Positions 1-10,497 of a stretch of DNA of 16,748 nt are shown one piece after another. Every line of letters begins with the position of its first letter. Position 1 is the stretch's first letter. The DNA is from an uncultured Alphaproteobacteria bacterium (GTDB lineage Bacteria > Pseudomonadota > Alphaproteobacteria > Rhizobiales > Ancalomicrobiaceae). Location: assembly GCA_937919435.1 (NCBI GenBank), contig CALFRR010000015.1, positions 1 through 16,748 on the forward strand. The letters are read 5' to 3'. The notes under the pieces are model-generated. The model was not told the origin of the DNA. It did no database searches and worked only from the letters and a program-made list of their open reading frames with translations. Both the position numbers and the translations under genes were made by a program.

Positions 1-166
1 TCTTGCACAGTTCCTTCTTGGCCTTCTCGTCGGTCCGGCAGACCTTGATCCAGCTGTCGGTGGTCGCATCGGCCGTCTGAGCGGCGGCGGAGCCGGCCGC
101 CGCGACGGCCAGCGCGGCGGCGATCAGGAGCCGGGTGCCTGCGGAATTCGCGCCAGTCACGGTCAT
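1..166 (-). CDS. IalB-family (invasion associated locus B) exported protein, N-terminal part only
   Basis: The first 55 codons of a minus-strand gene are visible; the rest lies beyond the left edge of the window. The peptide starts MTVTGANSAGTRLLIAAALAVAAA and has a hydrophobic Ala/Leu core ending in GSAAAQ, a typical Sec signal peptide with cleavage expected after SAAA. The mature start contains SWIKVCRTDEKAKKELCK. This matches the first conserved block of the IalB family (W-x-K-x-C then a second Cys shortly after), small periplasmic or secreted proteins of alphaproteobacteria named after a Bartonella invasion locus. In non-pathogens their role is unclear. The ATG at 164-166 has a purine-rich GGTGAGGA (169-176) close upstream. 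It is transcribed divergently from yjbQ. The family call rests on a short stretch, so it is good but not certain. Confidence 0.7.
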   Translation of the reverse strand, partial: MTVTGANSAGTRLLIAAALAVAAAGSAAAQTADATTDSWIKVCRTDEKAKKELCK

Positions 167-526
167 CGTCCTCACCGTTCCAGAAGTTTGCTTCGGTTCG
201 AGCGGCCGCGCGCGACCGTTCGGCGAACCGAACCGGGGTCGGCCTCCTCATAGCCTCCCCGCCCCGCCGGTTCAATGGTGGAACCTCGGCAGGCGGGCGG
301 ATTCGATCGAGGCGACCGCATCGATCGCCGGTGGTGGTCGGCCAATGCGGCGACAGCGTGGCACCCGGCGGCCGCGGCGTCGCGCCGACGATGCCGCGCC
401 GCCCCGGGCGCCCGGTCGCCGGCGCGCCGTTCCATCGACCGCGCCGGCGTGGTCTGCTGCGAGGATGGGGAACGATTCGCCACCGCCGGCCGTCCCCGCG
501 CTCCCGCCCCTTCCCGGAGATCCGCC
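167..526. other. Intergenic region between divergent ialB-like gene and yjbQ
   Basis: A 360-base GC-rich stretch with no credible gene. Open frames run through it, including an in-frame upstream extension of yjbQ to 275, but their translations are Arg/Ala/Pro-rich and match no family. It should hold the promoters of the two divergent genes, although I see no convincing -35/-10 pair. The one visible structure is a 9-base inverted repeat, TTCGGTTCG at 192-200 and CGAACCGAA at 224-232, lying in the leader or promoter of the minus-strand gene. Confidence 0.6.
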
Positions 527-988
527 GTGACCGCCGACCGCCCGCTCTCCCAGGCCCTCGGCCGTCTCGCCGTCGACACCCGGGGTCGCGGCCGGGTCGA
601 CCTGACGCGGATGCTCGACGCCTGGCTCGCCTCGGTCGGCGCCGCCGAGGGGTTGCTGACGGTGCTCGCCCGCCACACCTCGGCTTCGCTCACCATCCAG
701 GAGAACGCCTCGCCGGAGGTCGTCCCCGACCTCCTCGACGCGCTCGACCGGCTGGCGCCGCGCGACCGGCCGTGGCGGCACGATCTCGAGGGCGACGACG
801 ACATGCCGGCCCACGTGAAGAGCACGCTGACCGGCGCCACCCTGTCGCTGCCGGTGGCCGACGGTCGCATGGACCTCGGCACCTGGCAGGCGGTCTGGCT
901 CCTCGAACACCGCGACGCGCCGCATCGGCGGACTCTGTCGCTGCATTTCCTCGGGGAGCGGACCGGTCTCACGCCGGGCGGTGTTTGA
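527..988 (+). CDS. yjbQ: YjbQ/UPF0047 family protein
   Basis: A 153-residue protein of the YjbQ (UPF0047) family, small cytosolic proteins often labelled 'secondary thiamine-phosphate synthase' because of weak activity, whose physiological role is not settled. Family hallmarks are visible: HTSASL at residues 50-55 followed by E59-N60, then a His/Asp cluster H85-x4-GDDDMPAH (residues 89-96), KSTLTG, and the C-terminal LGTWQAVWLLEH and LHFLGE blocks. Length is close to the family norm of about 140. I chose the GTG at 527 because GGAG at 516-519 lies seven bases before it and because family homology begins just after. An ATG at 275 would add 84 residues of low-complexity sequence. The 3' end overlaps the convergent pip gene by 20 bases. 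Confidence 0.88.
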   Translation: MTADRPLSQALGRLAVDTRGRGRVDLTRMLDAWLASVGAAEGLLTVLARHTSASLTIQENASPEVVPDLLDALDRLAPRDRPWRHDLEGDDDMPAHVKSTLTGATLSLPVADGRMDLGTWQAVWLLEHRDAPHRRTLSLHFLGERTGLTPGGV

Positions 989-1934
989 ACCGCTCGGTCG
1001 CCTCGACCAGCGCGTCGACGATCCCCGGCTCGGTGATCGTGTGGCCGGCGTCGTCGACGATCCGGAAGTCCGCCTCAGGCCACGCCCGGTGCAGGTCCCA
1101 GCCGATGAACAGCGGGGTGCACATGTCGTAGCGGCCGTGGACGATCACGCCGGGGATGTCCTTCAGCCTGCCCGCGTCGCGCAGCAACTGGTCGTCGGCG
1201 TCGAAGAAGCCGCGGTTCATGAAGAAGTGGCATTCGATCCGGGCGAAGGCGAGGGCGTAGTGGTCCTCGCCGAACGAGGCGACCCGGGCCGGATCCGGCA
1301 GCAGCGACAGGGTCGAGCCCTCCCAGGTGGCCCAGCGCTTCGCCGCCTCGACCTGCAGGGCCGGATCGTCGCCGATCAGCCGGCGGTGATAGGCGGCGAT
1401 CAGATCGTCGCGCTCGGCCTCGGGGATGAACTCCCGGTAGCTCTCGAACAGGTCGGGGAACACCAGGCTGGCGCCCTCCTGGTAGAACCACAGGAGTTCC
1501 TTGCGCCGCAGCGTGAAGATACCGCGCAGCACCAGCTCGCTGACCCGCTCGGGATGGGTCTCGGCATAGGCGAGCGCCAGGGTCGAGCCCCACGAGCCGC
1601 CGTAGACCTGCCAGCGCTCGATGCCGAGATGGACGCGCAACTTCTCGATGTCGCCGACCGCCTCCCAGGTGCCGTTCTCGGCGAGTTCCGCGTGTGGCGT
1701 CGATTTTCCACAGCCGCGTTGGTCGAACAGGACGATCCGGTAGGCGGCTGGATCGTGCAGCCGCCGCATCGCCTCGGTGATGCCGCCGCCGGGTCCGCCG
1801 TGCAGGCAGACGACCGGCTTGCCCTTCGGGTTGCCGCATTCCTCCCAGTGGATCTCGTGGAGATCGGAGACCTTCAGGCGGCCTTCGGTGTGCGGCTGGA
1901 TCGGCGGAAACAGGCTGCGGCGGGGCTCGGACAA
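969..1934 (-). CDS. pip: Prolyl iminopeptidase (peptidase family S33)
   Basis: A 321-residue alpha/beta-hydrolase that removes N-terminal proline from peptides in the cytosol. It carries the full S33 signature: oxyanion-hole HGGPGGG at residues 45-51, DQRGCGKS at 71-78, nucleophile elbow GGSWGS with Ser114, acid Asp270 in GRYDMCTP, and catalytic His298 in DAGHTITEP. The length matches the family (about 313-320). The N-terminal SLFPPIQPHTEGRLKVSDLHEIHWEECGNP aligns with the usual start of these enzymes, so I place the start at a TTG (1932-1934) preceded by GGAG (complement of 1942-1945) at seven bases. The frame stays open to 2195, but that extension has no family resemblance. It is transcribed towards yjbQ and away from crbR. 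Confidence 0.92.
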   Translation of the reverse strand: MSEPRRSLFPPIQPHTEGRLKVSDLHEIHWEECGNPKGKPVVCLHGGPGGGITEAMRRLHDPAAYRIVLFDQRGCGKSTPHAELAENGTWEAVGDIEKLRVHLGIERWQVYGGSWGSTLALAYAETHPERVSELVLRGIFTLRRKELLWFYQEGASLVFPDLFESYREFIPEAERDDLIAAYHRRLIGDDPALQVEAAKRWATWEGSTLSLLPDPARVASFGEDHYALAFARIECHFFMNRGFFDADDQLLRDAGRLKDIPGVIVHGRYDMCTPLFIGWDLHRAWPEADFRIVDDAGHTITEPGIVDALVEATERFKHRPA

Positions 1935-2151
1935 GACGATTCTCCGGAATGGTGGGCACGCGGATCGCGCGATTTCGGGTGGCGCGCGGAAGGCCACGAT
2001 AGATCTTCCGCGGTGGCGCGAAAGAGGTGGCGGTGCGGGTCTCCGTCTCGCCGCGCACATTCCGAACCGGTTGCATCTCCGCAATTCGTTGCAGAAATTT
2101 CGGCCTGCGTACGCAAAGTGCGTCACCCATTGGGATTCTTCCCGTCGCCTG

Positions 2152-2169
2152 GAGCCTTGCGCAAGGCTC
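2152..2169. promoter_or_regulatory. 18-bp perfect palindrome, candidate operator upstream of crbR
   Basis: GAGCCTTGCGCAAGGCTC reads identically on both strands for 18 bases with no spacer. It overlaps TTGCGC (2157-2162), which could serve as a weak -35 element with GATACT (2180-2185) as -10 at 17-base spacing. A symmetric protein-binding site overlapping a promoter is the simplest reading. The binding protein is unknown, and a hairpin role in RNA is unlikely because there is no loop. Confidence 0.45.
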
Positions 2170-2185
2170 GCGGCGGATCGATACT
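2157..2185 (+). promoter_or_regulatory. Possible sigma70-type promoter of crbR
   Basis: TTGCGC (2157-2162) and GATACT (2180-2185) are separated by 17 bases and face the response-regulator gene. Each hexamer matches the housekeeping consensus at only about four positions, so this is a tentative call. It is supported mainly by the correct spacing and the overlapping palindrome. Transcription would start near 2192. Confidence 0.25.
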
Positions 2186-2338
2186 CTTCCTGCATGGGTT
2201 CGACGGGGACCTTCCGACGGGCGGGAGAACCGCGAAGGGTCCGGTGCCGAAGGGGCGAGAGACCTCCCGGATCCGGGTGACCGGTGCCGGTGGAGACCGC
2301 GCGATCGGGACCACCGCCGACTGCAAGGGGGAACGGGG

Positions 2339-3007
2339 TTGGCGAACAATCCGAGCTATCGTTTCGTGATCGCGGACGACCATCCGCTGTTTCGTGGTGC
2401 GCTGAGGCAGACCCTCGAACTGATGTTCGACGGCGTCGTCATCGCCGAGGCGGGATCGCTCGAGGCGGTCTCCAAGATCCTGGAGGAGGGCGAGGACGTC
2501 GACCTCGTGCTCCTCGATCTGAACATGCCGGGGGTGCGCGGCTTCTCCGGCCTGATGTATCTGCGGGCCCAGTACCCGACCGTTCCGGTGGTGGTGGTCT
2601 CGGCCAACGAGGATCCGGGCACGATCCGGCGCTGCATGGAGTTCGGCGCCGCCGGCTTCGTGCCGAAGTCGCTCGGCACCGACTCGATCAAGGAGGCGCT
2701 GTCGACGGTGATGGCCGGCGACGTCTGGACGCCGGCCGACGTCGACGTCTCCTCGCTGCCCGCCGACGAGACGGCGAAGCTGGTGCAGCGCCTGTCGACG
2801 CTGACCCCGCAGCAGGTCAGAGTTCTGATGATGCTGTCGGAGGGTCTGCTCAACAAGCAGATCGCCTACGAGCTCGGCGTCTCCGAAGCGACGGTCAAGG
2901 CGCACGTCTCGGCGATCCTGCAGAAGCTCGGGGTCGAGAGCCGCACCCAGGCGGTGATCGCCGCCTCCAAGATCGAAGCCGGCAACTGGCAGGCGATCGG
3001 CGGCTGA
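2339..3007 (+). CDS. crbR: LuxR/NarL-family response regulator, CrbR/ErdR type
   Basis: A 222-residue cytosolic response regulator. The receiver domain spans about residues 7-125: acidic pair Asp13-Asp14 in IADDHPLFRGAL, phospho-acceptor Asp60 in LLDLNMPG, Ser in VVVSANED, and Lys in FVPKS. A LuxR-type helix-turn-helix follows at about 150-212 (LTPQQVRVLMMLSEGLLNKQIAYELGVSEATVKAHVSAILQKLGV). I chose the TTG at 2339 because AAGGGG at 2325-2330 sits about eight bases before it and the product then starts seven residues before the receiver strand. No ATG lies nearby. Its neighbour, tail to tail, is a SLC5-domain hybrid kinase. That pairing is the CrbS/CrbR (MxtR/ErdR) arrangement, which in Vibrio and Pseudomonas activates acetyl-CoA synthetase and acetate-use genes. 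The response-regulator call is firm; the CrbR assignment is inferred mainly from context. Confidence 0.88.
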   Translation: MANNPSYRFVIADDHPLFRGALRQTLELMFDGVVIAEAGSLEAVSKILEEGEDVDLVLLDLNMPGVRGFSGLMYLRAQYPTVPVVVVSANEDPGTIRRCMEFGAAGFVPKSLGTDSIKEALSTVMAGDVWTPADVDVSSLPADETAKLVQRLSTLTPQQVRVLMMLSEGLLNKQIAYELGVSEATVKAHVSAILQKLGVESRTQAVIAASKIEAGNWQAIGG

Positions 3008-3333
3008 GGCCGAAGTCGAGGTCGGTTCGGGATCCCCGGGACGACCTCGCTCGTCGCCGCTCGCTCTCCCGTCGTCCCCGGCCGGAGCCCCGAAGGGGCG
3101 GAGGGGAAGGGGATCCCGTCGGTACTCGTCGACTCCGCATGACCCGTTCAGGGGCCCCCTTCCCGGCGCCGACGCGCCGCCGGGGGCGACGGGAGTGGCC
3201 CGGGCGCCGCTCTCCATCGGCCTTCACACGGGATCGCCCTTGCCACCGCGCCGGTGGAGGGATCCGGTCCGCCGGGACTTCACGTCGTCGATACCGTCGG
3301 GTCGGTCGCGACGCGTGGAAGGCGAAGTACCCC
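3008..3333. other. Intergenic region between convergent crbR and crbS
   Basis: A 326-base GC-rich spacer between two tail-to-tail genes. No gene is supportable. It contains a large imperfect inverted repeat at 3029-3118 (separate entry), which may end transcription from one or both sides. The remainder (3119-3333) shows only short G/C palindromes such as GGGGCCCC near 3152 and nothing I can assign. Confidence 0.6.
3029..3118. repeat. Nested inverted repeat, possible bidirectional terminator or dispersed palindromic element
   Basis: The left arm GGGATCCCCGGGACGAC (3029-3045) has its complement split in two on the right: GTCGTCCC at 3071-3078 and GGGGATCCC at 3109-3117. About 30 bases lie between the two halves, and they contain their own perfect hairpin, GCCCC-GAA-GGGGC (3087-3099). 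The layout folds as a branched (three-way) structure on either strand. There is no T-run, so a classical intrinsic terminator is not shown. Its place between convergent genes fits a terminator or a genome-wide palindromic repeat. Confidence 0.5.
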
Positions 3334-6873
<3,540 letters not shown>

Positions 6874-7223
6874 CTCTCTCGCGGAAGGAACACGAGCTTC
6901 GCCACCGGGAGTCCGCGACCGCCGGTGGATCGCCGGCAATCGAGCACATGTGGCGGTTTCTGTCCATTGCGGACGCCCCGCCCCCCGGATTCGCGCCGAG
7001 AGGAGGTCTACGGACTCCGGTTCGATGGTTCACGAGCGGTTTTCGCGCGTCCGCCCGATGACGGCGACGGAGTCGGCCGCGGGCGGTTCTGCCGGGTCCC
7101 TCGCGCGCCGCGATCCTGGCGTGAGCCGTCCCCCCTTGAAGACCCGCCGCCCTCTCTGCCAAGACTGCCGGCACCGGCACCGGCTCCGCCACGTCCCGGG
7201 CCGAACCACCGGAGCGTCCCTCG
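6874..7223. other. Intergenic region between divergent crbS and aminotransferase genes
   Basis: A 350-base stretch with no supportable gene. It should carry the promoters of crbS (leftward) and of the aminotransferase (rightward). I find no clear promoter hexamers and no sigma54-type GG-N10-GC element that I trust. A short inverted repeat, CCACCGG (6902-6908) and CCGGTGG (6922-6928), lies just upstream of the crbS start, in its leader or promoter. Confidence 0.55.
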
Positions 7224-8420
7224 ATGACCGATTTCCTCGCCGGCCTCAGACCCGAAGCGCTCGGCGCGCCCCCGTCCGGCATCGTCGAGGTGATCGACTA
7301 CGCCCGCGGCCGCGAAGGGGTGATCCCGCTGCTCGCCGGGGAGGGCGATCTGCCGACCCCGCGCTTCGTCTGCGACGCCGCGACCCGGTCGCTCGCCGCC
7401 GGAGAGACCGGCTACACGTGGCAGGGCGGCATCCCGGAACTCCGGGAGGCGCTCGCCCGCTACGTCGGCCGCCATTGGGGTGGCGCGCCCTCGGCCGAAC
7501 GCTTCTTCGTCACCACCGGCGGCATGCTGGCGATCCAGATCGCCGCCACCGTTCTCGCCGGCCCCGGCGACGAAGTGATCGTGCCGACCCCGGTCTGGCC
7601 GAACATCTCCGCGGCGATCGGTCTGAGGGGCGCGCGGGTGGTCGACGTGGCGATGGACTTCTCGCCGAACGGCTGGACCCTGGATCTCGAGCGGCTCGCC
7701 GCCGCGGTCTCCCCGGCGACGAAGGCGATCTTCCTCAATTCGCCGTGCAACCCGACCGGCTGGACCGCGACCCGCGAGGAGCTCGCCGCGATCCTGGCGC
7801 TCGCCCGCCGTCACGGCCTGTGGATCGTCGCCGACGAGGTCTACGGCCGCCTGGTCTTCGACGGCTCGGGCCGGGCCCCGTCGTTCCACGACGTCGCGGA
7901 GCCCGACGACCGGGTGATCTTCGTCAACACCTTCTCCAAGAACTGGGCGATGACCGGTTGGCGGGTCGGCTGGATCGAGGCACCGCCGGTGCTCGGCCCG
8001 GTGATCGAGAATCTGGTGCAGTTCGCCACCTCCGGCGTGCCGGTGTTCGTGCAGCGCGGCGCGGTCGCCGCGCTCGATCACGGCGAGGGTTTCTTCACCC
8101 ACCAGTTGGCGCGAATCGCCGAGAGCCGGAAGCTCCTGCTCGACGCCCTCGGCACCGACCCGCGCTTCCGTTTCGCCACGCCGACCGGCGCCTTCTATCT
8201 GTTCTTCGGCATCGACGGCGAGGCCGACACTTCGCGCCTCGGCCTGCGCCTCGTCGACGAGGCCGGCGTCGGGCTGGCGCCGGGGACCACGTTCGGCCCG
8301 GCCGGCGCCGGATTCCTGCGGCTCTGCTTCGCCCGCGGCCCGCAGAGCATCCGGACCGCCGCCGACCGTCTCCTCGGCTGGTCGCAGGGGCGCCGAACCG
8401 GTCTGGTGGGACCGACTTGA
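7224..8420 (+). CDS. PLP-dependent class I/II aminotransferase (aspartate aminotransferase-like)
   Basis: A 398-residue cytosolic fold-type I aminotransferase that uses pyridoxal phosphate to move amino groups between an amino acid and a 2-oxo acid. Visible hallmarks are LLAGEGDLPTP near the N-terminus, GYTWQGGIPELREALARY, TTGGMLAIQ, the NSPCNPTG block that contacts the cofactor, DEVYGRLVF, and the Schiff-base lysine Lys239 in NTFSKNWAMTGWRVGW. A C-terminal FLRLCFA supplies the Arg expected to hold the substrate carboxylate. The ATG at 7224 is preceded by GGAG at 7211-7214. Length fits the aspartate/aromatic aminotransferase subgroup (about 390-400). The exact amino-acid substrate cannot be read from sequence. 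It lies 124 bases upstream of fixL on the same strand, but nothing ties it to oxygen control. Confidence 0.9.
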   Translation: MTDFLAGLRPEALGAPPSGIVEVIDYARGREGVIPLLAGEGDLPTPRFVCDAATRSLAAGETGYTWQGGIPELREALARYVGRHWGGAPSAERFFVTTGGMLAIQIAATVLAGPGDEVIVPTPVWPNISAAIGLRGARVVDVAMDFSPNGWTLDLERLAAAVSPATKAIFLNSPCNPTGWTATREELAAILALARRHGLWIVADEVYGRLVFDGSGRAPSFHDVAEPDDRVIFVNTFSKNWAMTGWRVGWIEAPPVLGPVIENLVQFATSGVPVFVQRGAVAALDHGEGFFTHQLARIAESRKLLLDALGTDPRFRFATPTGAFYLFFGIDGEADTSRLGLRLVDEAGVGLAPGTTFGPAGAGFLRLCFARGPQSIRTAADRLLGWSQGRRTGLVGPT

Positions 8421-8448
8421 ACGTTGCGGCGGACGCTGCGACATGAAA

Positions 8449-8455
8449 TAGGTAG
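8449..8455 (+). promoter_or_regulatory. Weak FixJ-like motif upstream of fixL
   Basis: TAGGTAG, followed by ATGTCC, resembles the TAAGTAG-TTTCC type of FixJ target with one mismatch in the core. It lies about 90 bases before the fixL start codon, so autoregulation by FixJ is conceivable. A seven-base near-match can easily arise by chance. Confidence 0.2.
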
Positions 8456-8544
8456 ATGTCCGATCCGACGGTGCAGTGCTTCGCCGGCATCGTGACGTCC
8501 GGCCCCGATCCGACGGATGGGGCGTCGAGGGAAGGAGCCTGTTC

Positions 8545-9684
8545 GTGCCATCGTCGTCGCCGACCGTCTCGGAAGCACGTCTGCACAGTGTGCTCGATAC
8601 CGCGGTCGACGGAATCATCGTCATCGACGAACGCGGCCGGATCCTGGTCTTCAACAAGGCCTGCGAGGAGCTCTTCGGGTTTCCCGCCGCCGAGATGATC
8701 GGGCACAACGTCTCCGAGCTGATGCCGCCCGAATTCGCGGTCGATCACGACGCCTATCTCGGCAACTATCTGGCGACCGGCGAGAAGAAGATCATCGGCA
8801 TCGGGCGCGAGGTCCGTGGACGCCGCCGCGACGGCTCGAGCTTCCCGCTCGAACTGTCGGTCGGCGAGGCGCATACCCTCGAGGGGCGCCAGTTCATCGG
8901 CATCATCCGCGACCTCCGGCAACGCAAGGCCGACGAGCAACGCCTCAATCAGCTCCAGTCGCAGCTCGTCCAGATGGCGCGGGTCAACGCGATGGACGAG
9001 ATGGGCGCGGCGGTCGCCCACGAACTGAATCAGCCGCTGACCGCGGTGATGCTCTATCTGCAGGCGCTGCGCCGCAAGCTCGCCCAGTCCGGCACCGAGG
9101 ACCCCGGTTCGCCGCTGCTCGAGATCCTCGCCAAGGCCAATCGCGAGGCCGAGCGCGCCGGCTCGATCATTCAACGGATGCGCCAGTTCGTCGAACGTCG
9201 CGAACCCGATCGTCAGGCGATCGACCTGCCGCGGCTGATCGACGAGGCGCTCGAACTGACGTTGCTCGGCCACGACGGCGCCGGCATCGAGGTGATCCGA
9301 GACGAGGCGCCGGATCTGCCGCGGCTCGATGCCGATCCGGTCCAGATCCAGCAGATCATGATCAATCTGGTGCGCAATGCGATCGAAGCGGTCCGCACCC
9401 GCCCGGAACGTTGGATCCGCATCGGCGCCCGCGCCGCCGACGGCAAGCTGACGATCGAGGTCGAAGACAGCGGAGCCGGTATCCCCAGGGAGACGGTGCG
9501 CTCGTTGTTCAAGGCTTTTGCGACCTCGAAGAAGACCGGTCTGGGGCTCGGTCTTGCGATTTCACGCTCGATCGCTCAGAACCACGGCGGAGACCTGCTG
9601 GTCGAGCCGGGCGGTGAGGGGCGTGGCGCGACCTTCGTGCTGTCGCTGCCGCTCGGTGCGGCGACCAGGAGCAGGACGAGCTGA
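8545..9684 (+). CDS. fixL: Oxygen-sensing heme-PAS histidine kinase FixL (short, soluble form)
   Basis: A 379-residue sensor kinase that binds heme b. Oxygen binding inhibits the kinase; at low oxygen it phosphorylates FixJ. The heme PAS domain spans residues 10-125 and shows the FixL signature: proximal ligand His68 in VDHDAYL and, exactly 20 residues on, Arg88 in IIGIGRE, matching the His200/Arg220 spacing of Bradyrhizobium FixL. The kinase follows: H-box VAHELNQPL with phospho-acceptor His159, N-box LVRNAIEAV, VEDSGAGIP, and TGLGLGLAISRSI. No membrane segment is present, and there is no second PAS or N-terminal extension, so it is shorter than the roughly 505-residue rhizobial proteins. 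The GTG at 8545 is preceded by AAGGAG (8532-8537) at seven bases. An ATG at 8476 would add 23 unlikely residues. fixJ follows after 51 bases. Confidence 0.95.
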   Translation: MPSSSPTVSEARLHSVLDTAVDGIIVIDERGRILVFNKACEELFGFPAAEMIGHNVSELMPPEFAVDHDAYLGNYLATGEKKIIGIGREVRGRRRDGSSFPLELSVGEAHTLEGRQFIGIIRDLRQRKADEQRLNQLQSQLVQMARVNAMDEMGAAVAHELNQPLTAVMLYLQALRRKLAQSGTEDPGSPLLEILAKANREAERAGSIIQRMRQFVERREPDRQAIDLPRLIDEALELTLLGHDGAGIEVIRDEAPDLPRLDADPVQIQQIMINLVRNAIEAVRTRPERWIRIGARAADGKLTIEVEDSGAGIPRETVRSLFKAFATSKKTGLGLGLAISRSIAQNHGGDLLVEPGGEGRGATFVLSLPLGAATRSRTS

Positions 9685-9735
9685 ACCGGACAACTCGGGG
9701 CGCACGGCAGGGGCGCATCCGAAGGAGTGAGGGGG

Positions 9736-10377
9736 ATGACGATGGTGGTGCGAACCCAGAAGGCCGACCAGGCGATCTACATCGTTGACGACGATCCGGC
9801 GGTTCGCGACGCCCTGTCGGTGGTCTTCGAACTCGAGGGCTACGCGGTCTTCGGCTACGAGACCGGCGACGCCTTTCTCGAGGCGGTCAAGCTGCGCCAG
9901 CCGGCCTGCGTCTTCCTCGACGTCCACATGCCCGGCCGGTCCGGCCTCGACATCCTGAAGACCCTCAACGCCGATCACTATCCGGCACCGGTCTTCATCA
10001 TCTCCGGCCAGGGCGACATCCCGATGGCGGTGACGGCGATCAAATACGGTGCCTTCGACTTCATCGAGAAGCCGTTCGACGCCGACCAGATCATCCGCCG
10101 CGTCCAGGAGGCGCTCGACGCCCAGGCCCGTCGGTCGACCGAAGACCCCAAGGCCGGTGCCGTCGCTCACGACTTCCCGGGCCGTGAACTGTTGACCCCG
10201 CGCGAAATCGAAGTGCTCGGACAGATCACCGCCGGCGCTTCGAACAAGGAAGCCGGACGTCATCTCGGCATCTCTCCACGGACGATCGAAGTCCATCGGG
10301 CGCGGATCATGGAGAAACTCGGTGCCCGCAATGCGGCCGATCTGGTTCGTATCGTATTGACCGGTGAGCACGGCTGA
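9736..10377 (+). CDS. fixJ: Two-component response regulator FixJ
   Basis: A 213-residue transcription activator phosphorylated by FixL under low oxygen; in relatives it turns on fixK. The receiver (about residues 13-130) has the acidic triad Asp18-20 in YIVDDDPAVRDAL, phospho-acceptor Asp62 in VFLDVHMPG, Ser90 in IISGQGDIPMAV, and Lys112 in FIEKPFDAD, a block typical of FixJ. A LuxR-type DNA-binding domain occupies about 150-210 (LTPREIEVLGQITAGASNKEAGRHLGISPRTIEVHRARIMEKL). Length is close to the usual 205. ATG at 9736 was chosen for its GGAG (9724-9727) at eight bases; an upstream GTG (9727) and a second ATG (9742) are alternatives. It lies 51 bases after fixL on the same strand, so the two are probably co-transcribed. 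Confidence 0.95.
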   Translation: MTMVVRTQKADQAIYIVDDDPAVRDALSVVFELEGYAVFGYETGDAFLEAVKLRQPACVFLDVHMPGRSGLDILKTLNADHYPAPVFIISGQGDIPMAVTAIKYGAFDFIEKPFDADQIIRRVQEALDAQARRSTEDPKAGAVAHDFPGRELLTPREIEVLGQITAGASNKEAGRHLGISPRTIEVHRARIMEKLGARNAADLVRIVLTGEHG

Positions 10378-10497
10378 GTATCCGAGTCCTCGTCGTTGTG
10401 ATGACGTGGTGGTGATCCCATCCTCGGAAGACTACTGATTTCACCAGGAGCGTTTCCCGGCACATTGGTCGCTTCCGAAACGGATGAGACCGAGCCG

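Larger units (their letters stand above)
1935..2338. other. Intergenic region between divergent pip and crbR, with dyads
   Basis: A 404-base stretch without a supportable gene; the long open frames across it give Arg/Ser/Pro-rich translations. It must hold the promoters of pip (leftward) and of the response regulator (rightward). Two dyad clusters stand out: TGCGTACGCA at 2106-2115 followed by TGCGT at 2119-2123, and an 18-base perfect palindrome at 2152-2169. A possible rightward promoter overlaps the second. The leader of crbR from there would be about 145 bases. Confidence 0.6.

Noticed and set aside
275..526. N-terminal extension of YjbQ from an ATG at 275
   Set aside because: The added residues are low-complexity and unlike the family, while the GTG at 527 has a good ribosome site and gives a normal-length protein.
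1935..2195. N-terminal extension of the iminopeptidase to 2195
   Set aside because: It has no resemblance to the family. The TTG at 1934 has a well-spaced GGAG and starts at the conserved N-terminus.
3119..3333. A small plus-strand frame (from 3195) between crbR and crbS
   Set aside because: It runs into the 3' end of crbS antisense and is proline/arginine-rich with no ribosome site, so it is not a credible gene.
10426..10441. Possible second FixJ site before the receiver-only gene (reverse-strand CAGTAGTCTTCC)
   Set aside because: It needs an extra base relative to the TAAGTAGTTTCC pattern and lacks the core GTAAGTAG, so it is too weak to call.
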